DNA from: Pirellulaceae bacterium
Lineage (GTDB): Bacteria > Planctomycetota > Planctomycetia > Pirellulales > Pirellulaceae
Direction of reading: 5' to 3'
Length of the DNA stretch: 64,000 bases
NCBI GenBank assembly: GCA_019636385.1
Contig: JAHBXT010000002.1
Coordinates: 1,320,154 to 1,384,153, forward strand
Part shown: piece after piece, positions 36,643 to 43,666 of the stretch
Layout of the letters: each line of letters opens with the position of its first letter
How positions within the stretch are numbered: the stretch's first letter is position 1
Notes under the pieces: generated by a model
Database searches by the model: none
Told to the model about the DNA's origin: nothing
The model's input: only the letters and a program-made list of their open reading frames with translations
Position numbers and translations under genes: made by a program

Positions 36643-37361
36643 AGTACCTTCCTTAATCCGTGTTTACGAAGAGCCGCTCTTAAGAACACTGGTCGATGTC
36701 GCGTGTAGGCCGGCGGATCGACGTGGATGTGCGGAAATACGTGGTCCATCGCCACTCCAACCCTGACGCCGGCAATCTTGGCTCGCCAGAAGAAGTCCCA
36801 GTGCTCGTCGACCTTCAGTTCTTCATCCCATCGAATGGCCTGCAAGATGTCACGATGGGCAACGAAGCAGTTACAAACGAATGCGCACTCTGCGATGTCA
36901 CCAATGCGCCGATACTCACCGCGTGGAATGTGAAGTACGCCACCGGACGAAGTGAGCAGCCGGGGCGTTCCGTCCGGATGAGGGCGATGTGGTTGCTTGC
37001 TGAGTGTTGCCAATAGATCGAGCCGACTCGATTCGAACTTGCGCACGAGATCATTCAGTCGCGTCTGCGGACCAACGACGTGATCGTCATCGGAGAAGAT
37101 CACCATCCGAGTTTGCGCGGCTTCAACGAGACGATTGCGACCAGCCGACAATCCGATGTCATATTCGGTCTCAATGAGTCTATCGACCAACGCTGCTTCG
37201 TCAGGACAGGTAAGCGAGAATCGCAGCTCAGGCTTCCCGTCGTCGAGAACATAAATCAGCGGACGGTCATCGCCACAATGCTCGTAGATGCTGCGGACGA
37301 GCGTTGCGCAGCAATGAGGGCGATGGATGGTCTTGATGCAGAATGTGACGCGATCACGCAT
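36633..37361 (-). CDS. GT2-like glycosyltransferase, paralogue B
   Basis: 242 residues from ATG at 37361 (MRDRVTFCIKTIHRP), overlapping the upstream stop by 8 bases. The longer frame to 37472 lies inside the neighbouring gene and is rejected. Motifs: VTFCIKTIHRPHCC, GLSAGRNRLVE, and the metal-binding SDDDHV (Asp91-93). A WDEELKVDEHWDFFWR segment is the likely catalytic-base region. It is clearly related to the preceding gene (37354-38109), so the two are tandem duplicates that have diverged, perhaps for different acceptor sugars. Confidence 0.83.
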   Translation of the reverse strand: MRDRVTFCIKTIHRPHCCATLVRSIYEHCGDDRPLIYVLDDGKPELRFSLTCPDEAALVDRLIETEYDIGLSAGRNRLVEAAQTRMVIFSDDDHVVGPQTRLNDLVRKFESSRLDLLATLSKQPHRPHPDGTPRLLTSSGGVLHIPRGEYRRIGDIAECAFVCNCFVAHRDILQAIRWDEELKVDEHWDFFWRAKIAGVRVGVAMDHVFPHIHVDPPAYTRHRPVFLRAALRKHGLRKVLWK

Positions 37362-38109
37362 GGACGATACCTCCTCCTGGATAACGCAGTGAATCAAAGC
37401 CGTGTTTACGAAGCCCCAATCGGCGGAACTTGGGTCGGGCTCGCAGAGCTCCGTAAGGCTTAGCTGCCACATGGTCGTGGACTACTGAGCAGTCGAGTGC
37501 AACGGCAATTTGCAGATGCTCGATCTGGGACGCCCGATAGAAAAACTCCCAGTGCTCGTACGTTTTGATCTCGTCATCCCAGCGAACGCGGGCGAGCGTG
37601 TCGCGACACGCAAGGAATGCGTTGCTGACCATGTCGCACCAGCAGGTTTCACCGATGCGTTTGTGTTCGCCTCGATGCATCCAGATGCGGCTGCCATTCA
37701 TCAGTGGGCTGAAAAGCATAGGCCGGCCACCAGCGCCCTGACGGACAGCCAGAATGTCGAGCTCGTACTCGATGAACCGCTGGTAGACGCGATCGAGGTG
37801 TAGCTCTGGTGTGACGATTTGATCGTCATCGAGCAGGAAGATGAATTCGGTGTCGGCGGCATCAATGGCCGTGTTGCGTCCAATTCCGACGCCCACATCG
37901 TGTTGCTCAAGGTCAATCACTTTGCAGTGTTTAGCGGTCTCGGGATACTTGCGCGAGAACCAATGTTCGGGCAGGCCATCGTCGACGACAACGATCTTGG
38001 GTTCGCCGAACTCCTTTCGAAGCGATTGGACGAGTCGATGGCAGGCCCAAGGCCGATGAATGGTCTTGATGCAAAAGGTAATGTCTTGAATGGGTACAGT
38101 TGCTTCCAT
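37354..38109 (-). CDS. GT2-like glycosyltransferase, paralogue A
   Basis: 251 residues. ITFCIKTIHRPWACHRLV opens the GT-A domain, VGIGRNTAIDAA and the LLDDDQI triad (Asp94-96) follow, and WDDEIKTYEHWEFFYR matches the same place in paralogue B. The plan resembles inverting GT2/beta-1,4-GalNAc-type transferases. It starts 3 bases after the nucleotidyltransferase-like stop and overlaps paralogue B by 8 bases. No membrane anchor, so cytosolic. It is likely part of glycan assembly on a phage protein, by context. Confidence 0.85.
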   Translation of the reverse strand: MEATVPIQDITFCIKTIHRPWACHRLVQSLRKEFGEPKIVVVDDGLPEHWFSRKYPETAKHCKVIDLEQHDVGVGIGRNTAIDAADTEFIFLLDDDQIVTPELHLDRVYQRFIEYELDILAVRQGAGGRPMLFSPLMNGSRIWMHRGEHKRIGETCWCDMVSNAFLACRDTLARVRWDDEIKTYEHWEFFYRASQIEHLQIAVALDCSVVHDHVAAKPYGALRARPKFRRLGLRKHGFDSLRYPGGGIVHA

Positions 38110-38112
38110 GTT

Positions 38113-38559
38113 TCACCACGCGTTAAGGAGTTTGCGAGCAAGTTTGATGGCATGGCGATAGTCTTTGAGACGCTTCGCGCTGCGTTTGATATGCAAGATC
38201 GAGTTCAGTGGAGCGACGTTTCCATAAAACGAGATCAGGGAGTTGTCGAAGGCCTTCTCGAAATCGTCAGCGGTGCAGCCCATGACTTCACGCATCACGT
38301 CCAGCGGTGGCGAGCACGCGATGCGAGTTGATGCACGCAGGCCTCCGGCTCCGTCTGGCTCGCCTCGCTTCCACGGTCGCTTGAGAGAACCAGCGGCATC
38401 ATCGACAGAGGCTTGCCAATCGTCATCGCTGAGACTCGGATCAAGCCAAATGTCGAGATCACCTTCTTCCCAATCGATCCCATGCAACCGCAGTGCGCCG
38501 GAGCCGATGATGAGGTATCGATGTCGAATCTTGGCGAGGACGTCTTCCACTGGTGTCAT
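38113..38559 (-). CDS. Nucleotidyltransferase-fold protein
   Basis: 148 residues. The N-terminal YLIIGSGALRLHG followed by GDLDIWLD (Asp34, Asp36) is the GSxAL and DxD pair of pol-beta-like nucleotidyltransferases. The rest is helical. Its ATG overlaps the stop of the GT25-sulfotransferase gene by 4 bases. In the cassette it might activate a sugar or modify a protein or RNA by nucleotide transfer. Similar small proteins also occur as antitoxin-like MNT domains, but no HEPN partner is adjacent. Role unknown. Confidence 0.65.
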   Translation of the reverse strand: MTPVEDVLAKIRHRYLIIGSGALRLHGIDWEEGDLDIWLDPSLSDDDWQASVDDAAGSLKRPWKRGEPDGAGGLRASTRIACSPPLDVMREVMGCTADDFEKAFDNSLISFYGNVAPLNSILHIKRSAKRLKDYRHAIKLARKLLNAW

Positions 38560-39926
38560 CCGAACTTCCTCAACTCCGGGTTCACGTGGGCGATCGCCGA
38601 ATCGATCTCTTCGGCAGTGGGCTCAATGCCGAGGAATGCGATCAGTTCATTGATTGCGGTTTCGGGATCTTCCGTTAGCTTGGCGAAGTTGATCCGATGG
38701 ACGGGGACTTCTGGATGCTCTTGAATGAACGTCTCGCGATGTTCAAGAAGCGAACGCTGTAGCTTGTCGCAGGCGTCATCGCCGGCTGCGAACCATTGGC
38801 CTGGATGTCGGCTACTTCGATCTTGAAGCGAACGAATCGATGCTTCGATTGGGCGATCCACGGCGATGATTCGCAGCGAGTTACCGAGAGCGTCGGAGAG
38901 GTGGCTTGCGAATCTGCAAAGATGCGGATACCTGCCGCCAGCGACAGTGCGGTCACGAATGGCTTCTGCCTTCCGCGTTACGATCCAGGCCTTCAGTTGC
39001 TTGGCAAGCTGACCATCCGGGATCTTGGGATCGATCGCTGGGAATCGCATCGCCTTTTCACAGAGGTTCGCTAGCCCGATCGCCTCGCCACCTCCAGTTG
39101 CCTCGTAGCCACCGAGTTCGTTGCCCATGTGAACGCCCAAATGATGCATGACCATTGCCACGCAACTTGTTCCACTGCGATGGGGCCCGAGGACGGCGAA
39201 GAACGGCGCGTCGCTGTGGTCGGCATTCTTGGCATCGTTGAAGAACCTGGTTTGGGTCCACTTGCGACCGCAGATGTTGGACTTGGTCGGCAGTTGGCCG
39301 ACGAGCCAGCGATCGGGGGTGTAAACCGGAATCGATTCTTTCTCAACGTTCTTACCTTGAACCAGAGCTTCGTATCGCCGCTGAATCAATCGACCCAGGT
39401 GATGATCGATGTGGTGCTTTAGGTGCCAGTCATTCCAGTTGAGGTGGCGATAGAGAGTCTTCATCGTTGCGCGACCACGCACCATGAAGGCATGTGTGCG
39501 ATTGACGTTGTAAGGTCGGTAAACGTGGTCGCTGATCTTCTTGGGCGGATGTTTGGCAGCGTACAGGTGTTGGCCTCCGAGATAAGCTAGTCCCCAGTCT
39601 TCAGGAAGTTCGCGAACGTATGCATCGAGGTGTTCAACGAAGTCGGGAACGAACCCTGCGTCATCTTCGAAGACAACATACGAATCGATCCCTTCAAGCA
39701 AACATTTCTCCAGGATCAGCAAGTGCGAACGGTAGCAGCCCCAGGCACCATTGCCGGCACGCCACTGCTCGGGCGTCGCTAGTCTGCGACCATCGATGGC
39801 TGCGAATCGCTCGACGTCTGGGAATGGCCATGGCTGCGGTAGTTGCTGCATCCACTCGCGCAGACGATCGTCGCGTCGATCGAGATTCATGAGGAAGCAA
39901 CGTTCAACGATCTTCTTCGTCGGCAT
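38556..39926 (-). CDS. Fusion of GT25 glycosyltransferase and P-loop sulfotransferase
   Basis: 456 residues from ATG at 39926 (MPTKKIVERCF), overlapping the upstream gene by 23 bases. The frame upstream to 40121 lies inside that gene and is rejected. Residues 1-230 are GT25-like: MNLDRRDDRL, WGCYRSHLLILEKCL, and the FEDDAGF metal site (near 86-92). Residues 240-456 look like a sulfotransferase: the PAPS-binding loop FFAVLGPHRSGTS (242-254), a VDRP segment and the later RINFAKLTEDPETAINELIAFLG. One polypeptide could both add and sulfate a sugar. Sulfation is inferred from the P-loop. Confidence 0.82.
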   Translation of the reverse strand: MPTKKIVERCFLMNLDRRDDRLREWMQQLPQPWPFPDVERFAAIDGRRLATPEQWRAGNGAWGCYRSHLLILEKCLLEGIDSYVVFEDDAGFVPDFVEHLDAYVRELPEDWGLAYLGGQHLYAAKHPPKKISDHVYRPYNVNRTHAFMVRGRATMKTLYRHLNWNDWHLKHHIDHHLGRLIQRRYEALVQGKNVEKESIPVYTPDRWLVGQLPTKSNICGRKWTQTRFFNDAKNADHSDAPFFAVLGPHRSGTSCVAMVMHHLGVHMGNELGGYEATGGGEAIGLANLCEKAMRFPAIDPKIPDGQLAKQLKAWIVTRKAEAIRDRTVAGGRYPHLCRFASHLSDALGNSLRIIAVDRPIEASIRSLQDRSSRHPGQWFAAGDDACDKLQRSLLEHRETFIQEHPEVPVHRINFAKLTEDPETAINELIAFLGIEPTAEEIDSAIAHVNPELRKFG

Positions 39927-40476
39927 CGAAATCGTCTTCGTTGGGCTCGGGTGCACCGTCTGGGAACTTACGTTCGAACCGGCGGATGGCAGTGAGCACG
40001 AGTGACTTGGCGATGGTTCTAGTAAACTTTCCATGGGGTAATCCTCTGAGTTGGGCTTCTTCCAAAAGCCATTCGATAATGGTGTCGAGATTCGTACGGC
40101 ATCCTTCCACGCCCCAATCATTCATGGTCTCGGCGCGGGTCTCACACTTGCAGGTGTCGCTTGGTCTTGCGAACCATGCGAGCATCTTGCGAAGTTCGTT
40201 ACCCGGGCCGGGCCTATAGGCTGCGATCCGCAGCGTCGTGGGCTCTTCCTGATTGGGCAGGTAGCTCTTCAGCAGTGTTTTGAGTTCGTCGACGTTTTGA
40301 TTGCGTCGACGCTTGTTGACGATGGCCATACCGATCGTCACAAGGTTGACAGCTTGCGGATTCGAACACTCGCTGCAGGCTCGGCATCCGCTGGACGAAG
40401 CCTGGACGGAGCAGTCGGCTAGATGGCTGGCGACTTGGCAGCGGTTGTCGTTGGTCAGATTGGGACAATGCATCAT
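39904..40476 (-). CDS. Cys-rich N-terminal protein, first gene of the modification cassette
   Basis: 190 residues. The N-terminal 45 contain seven cysteines in a CPNLTNDNRC, then CRACSECSNPQAVN arrangement that looks like a zinc- or iron-sulfur-binding module. A basic stretch (NKRRRNQN), a central domain with one more Cys trio (CKCETRAETMNDWGVEGC) and an acidic tail follow. I associate the CRAC-x-C-x2-P-x-AVN pattern with phage and planctomycete proteins next to glycosyltransferases, but know no function. Its ATG overlaps the serine-rich gene stop by 4 bases. Confidence 0.7.
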   Translation of the reverse strand: MMHCPNLTNDNRCQVASHLADCSVQASSSGCRACSECSNPQAVNLVTIGMAIVNKRRRNQNVDELKTLLKSYLPNQEEPTTLRIAAYRPGPGNELRKMLAWFARPSDTCKCETRAETMNDWGVEGCRTNLDTIIEWLLEEAQLRGLPHGKFTRTIAKSLVLTAIRRFERKFPDGAPEPNEDDFDADEEDR

Positions 40477-42875
40477 GCCGCCACCTCCACAACTTCACCG
40501 TCGTACCCACCCGATCCGCTCGGTGGATCGCCAACTTCGGGACAATCACTTTCAAGGAGCTGCCAACCGCAGGACCAGATCCATGTCGTATTGCATGGTT
40601 CGCTCGTGCTGCTGTCGGAAGTGGGAGGTTCGCTTGGCGGTTCGCTATCGGAGTGGCTTACGCTCGGACGATCCGACTCGCTGGTGGATGGATCATGTGA
40701 GTCACTTGTCGATGGATCATGCGAATCGCTCGTTGATGGCGATGAGTCACTGCCTGAGCCGCTAGTTGATCCGCTGCCTGAGCCGCTCTGCGAATAGCTG
40801 CCAGATCCGCTGGTGGAATGGCTGGTCGACCAGGGGACGCTATAGCTTTCACTATCGCTGTAACTTGGCCGATCGCTGCTGGATCGGCTTTCTGACCCAT
40901 CGCTGCTTGATGGCTCGCTCGTTGATCGCGATTCGCTACCTGATTCGCTTTCCGACTGGCTCTCCGACTCGCTTTGGGAATTACTCTCACTGTCGCTGGA
41001 GTCACTCGCCGACACAGACACGCTGCCACTGGAGTATCTGGGCTCCGAATAGCTGGGCCATGAGTAACTCGGTACCGACCTGCTATCGCTGCTTGGTTCG
41101 TTGGAATCCGATTGGCTTTCCGATTGGCTCTCGCTTTCCGAGCTAGCCGATTCGCTTTCCGAACTATCGGATTGACTGCTGTCGCTTCCGCTCGAGTTGC
41201 TCTTGCTGGAATCGCTACCGCTGGATGATCCCGAGTAGCTTGCGCTGTACGATTGGCTGTGACTGCCGTCGCTGGAGTACGATTCGCTTTCTCGCGACGA
41301 ATCCGATTCGCTCGATTCAGACTGGCTCGATTCTGATTCACTTGATTCGGACTGACTCGACTCCGATTCACTCGAGCTCGATCCACTGGAGCCGCTGGAT
41401 TGGCTCGAATGACTCGAATCAGAGCTTGATCCGCTCGATGAGTCACTGCTTGAGTAAGAGGGCTCACTCAGTGAAATCGATTGGCTCGAATCGCTAGAAG
41501 AACCGCTTGATGCAGATGATCCAGAACTTGATGATTGGCTTGAGCTTGAATGCGACGAGCTCGAGCCGGATGAACTCGAGAGACTAGACGAACTCGATCC
41601 AGAACTTGAGACCGATGGTACCGAGTAGGATTGCGACGAACTTGAATGCTCGCTCGACGATGAGCTCATTGAGGATTGGCTACTCGATGAGCTGATGGAA
41701 CTGGATGAACTTGATGAGACGCTTGAACTGCTCGACGAGGATGGGCTCGATGAACTACTGCCGGAGCTGCTGGAGCTGCTCGACGACGACGATGAGGATG
41801 AACTCGAAGAGCTAGACGAGCTGCTGCTGGAACTTGAACTACTGCTTCCCTCGCAGCAGCGGCATCCGATGGTTAGGTAAGCGCTGGTGTCTTCATGAAA
41901 GTGGCAGACAATTTGTTGGCTTGTCAGAAGGGCATAGTCACAGACGTTGTAGACCGCGACCTTAACGCCGATCGGTGCCCAGACACCGTTGGCATACCGC
42001 AGTTCGCGAGCCATGCCCCAGCTCTTGGCCTTGAGACGCGAGACAGGTTTGCAGAGCAACGTTTGCTTGGGTGGGTCGATGATCCAGGAACGAATGCTAT
42101 CGTAGGTGACGCTGAGATACTGCCCATCGTCATAGTTGGACACCGGGCCTCGAATGCGCTGGGCACTCGGGTTGCGAGCGATGATGCGAACGCCTTGTCC
42201 ATTCGGTTTCAAGACCGGCTCAATGGTGCCAGCATCGTCGAGCTGAAAGAGGTCGCAGTTGGCGGACCCGGTCGCGAGACCAGAGCGACCAGGGATACCA
42301 CCGCTGGGAACCTTCACCAGGAACGCAGGATCGGCCGGCTTACCAACGCGAACGACAGCCCACTGGACGCCGGTCTGATTCGCATCACGTCGCCATAGGA
42401 TCTGGGCGGAGCCGTTGGGTTTTGACTGGAGTGTCGTACCTCCCGAGTCGGCGACATCAGCATATTGATGCCAGGTATCTTGAACATTCACACGAGCGGC
42501 AACCACTCCGGCGAATACCACGCGACCGACTTTGTCCTCGGCGATCGGCTCGATAGCTACACCGAATCGTCCCATATGCTCGTCGGCGACAGGTCGAACC
42601 GACTGGATCGTGGCATCGCGCACGAAGCGAGCGAGTGCTGTATTGTCGACGTCAGGATCGCCCAATGGGGCGTTAAAACCGACGATTCCACCGATGGGCA
42701 CCGTGGTCGCACTTTGATAGTGAACGCGAACGGTGGTAGCGTCGCGAACGTGGGTGCGGTTTCCTGCGCCACCTGCGAGTCGGTCACGCGCAACGGCATC
42801 GGCGGCCGCGAGCAGACGGTTGTATTCCGCTGCCGTGATATTGAGTTTCTCGCCTGGCCGAACGCGTCTTGCCAT
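40473..42875 (-). CDS. Giant serine-rich tail-associated protein
   Basis: 800 residues. Residues 1-343 form a globular part that resembles phage tail/structural proteins by position and composition and ends with a CRCC cluster. Residues 344-758 are an extended low-complexity tract: a pure Ser run of about 25, then S-E, S-D, S-Q, S-T and S-Y alternations. Serine is encoded by a mixture of AGC, AGT, TCG, TCC and TCA, so the tract is maintained at protein level. The last 45 residues hold WIWSCGW and SDCPEVG. It is coupled by overlap to the tail gene above and to the cassette below. It is probably a tail fibre or stalk carrying O-linked modification. Confidence 0.85.
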   Translation of the reverse strand: MARRVRPGEKLNITAAEYNRLLAAADAVARDRLAGGAGNRTHVRDATTVRVHYQSATTVPIGGIVGFNAPLGDPDVDNTALARFVRDATIQSVRPVADEHMGRFGVAIEPIAEDKVGRVVFAGVVAARVNVQDTWHQYADVADSGGTTLQSKPNGSAQILWRRDANQTGVQWAVVRVGKPADPAFLVKVPSGGIPGRSGLATGSANCDLFQLDDAGTIEPVLKPNGQGVRIIARNPSAQRIRGPVSNYDDGQYLSVTYDSIRSWIIDPPKQTLLCKPVSRLKAKSWGMARELRYANGVWAPIGVKVAVYNVCDYALLTSQQIVCHFHEDTSAYLTIGCRCCEGSSSSSSSSSSSSSSSSSSSSSSSSSSSSGSSSSSPSSSSSSSVSSSSSSSISSSSSQSSMSSSSSEHSSSSQSYSVPSVSSSGSSSSSLSSSSGSSSSHSSSSQSSSSGSSASSGSSSDSSQSISLSEPSYSSSDSSSGSSSDSSHSSQSSGSSGSSSSESESSQSESSESESSQSESSESDSSRESESYSSDGSHSQSYSASYSGSSSGSDSSKSNSSGSDSSQSDSSESESASSESESQSESQSDSNEPSSDSRSVPSYSWPSYSEPRYSSGSVSVSASDSSDSESNSQSESESQSESESGSESRSTSEPSSSDGSESRSSSDRPSYSDSESYSVPWSTSHSTSGSGSYSQSGSGSGSTSGSGSDSSPSTSDSHDPSTSDSHDPSTSESDRPSVSHSDSEPPSEPPTSDSSTSEPCNTTWIWSCGWQLLESDCPEVGDPPSGSGGYDGEVVEVAA

Positions 42876-43666
42876 TACTCGATCCCCAATGCGTTGAAAT
42901 TCGCTTCGGGGTAAACCTGCTCGACGTAGGCCGCTTCAGGAACTTGCAAGACTCGATCGCCAACCACCTCTTCGCCGTGCTTGACCCAGAGGTAGTCCCA
43001 GCCTCGCTTCGCCACGCCAGAGATGTTGCCAACAGTAAGGTTGATTTCATTAGGACGCGCCGCGAAGTGATAAGTCACATCAACCCAGTTCTGTTCGTCC
43101 TCGCCGCCCTCGCCACCCAGGAACAAGGCCTCGCCTGGCGCAAAGATCGACCACGGACTTGAATTGACGCGGCCGGTCATCGCGACCATAGCGAGCAGAT
43201 AAGCTGTCGAGACGAATTCAAACTTCTTGCGGACAGAGAACTCGAACGCCGGGACGGTCACGTCGACGCCGGCAACGCCCGAGTCGCTCACGCCAATTGC
43301 ACCGCGATAGTTCGGAGCGATCTTGCCAGGGGCCGCGTAGATTCCACGAGTGAAGAGGGATTGATTAAGGTGAGTCGATGCGCCAGTGGTATTGAACGAG
43401 ACCGGATCAAGCTTGGTTCGATTGATTGACGCCGTGACGAGTGCGTGCTTCTCGTTGATGTACTCGCCATCGATCTGTAGATAGGGGATCAGGTCTCGCT
43501 GGGTGGCTCGATAGTGGGCCAACGCCGCACTCGCAGCGACTGCCGGATCGACTGAGCCACCATTGGTGGCCACATAGACGAACGTATCCGAGGTCGTCTT
43601 GCCACGCGTTGCCTTCTTGGACAGCGCAGCGAGTTCAAAATCATATCCACCGTGTGAGAATCCCAT
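42875..43666 (-). CDS. Phage tail protein downstream of the tape measure
   Basis: 263 residues, beta-rich, with FEFSVRKKFEFVSTAYLLAM near the middle and WVDVTYHFAARPNEINLTVG near the end. There is no signal peptide. It begins on the last base of the tape-measure stop region and ends on the start of the serine-rich gene, so all three are coupled. Position after the tape measure is usual for distal-tail or baseplate proteins. The function is inferred from order, since no family was recognised. Confidence 0.7.
   Translation of the reverse strand: MGFSHGGYDFELAALSKKATRGKTTSDTFVYVATNGGSVDPAVAASAALAHYRATQRDLIPYLQIDGEYINEKHALVTASINRTKLDPVSFNTTGASTHLNQSLFTRGIYAAPGKIAPNYRGAIGVSDSGVAGVDVTVPAFEFSVRKKFEFVSTAYLLAMVAMTGRVNSSPWSIFAPGEALFLGGEGGEDEQNWVDVTYHFAARPNEINLTVGNISGVAKRGWDYLWVKHGEEVVGDRVLQVPEAAYVEQVYPEANFNALGIE

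Noticed and set aside
36633..37472. Longer start for glycosyltransferase paralogue B
   Set aside because: The extra N-terminus lies inside the neighbouring gene, and the conserved domain begins at the ATG at 37361.
38556..40121. Longer start for the GT25-sulfotransferase gene
   Set aside because: The first 65 codons overlap the Cys-rich gene and have no domain-like character; ATG at 39926 fits the family start.
40600..41850. CRISPR-like or tandem DNA repeats in the serine tract
   Set aside because: The short GCT/CGA-rich words are irregular and come from serine codons in a long open frame; no spacer-repeat regularity exists.
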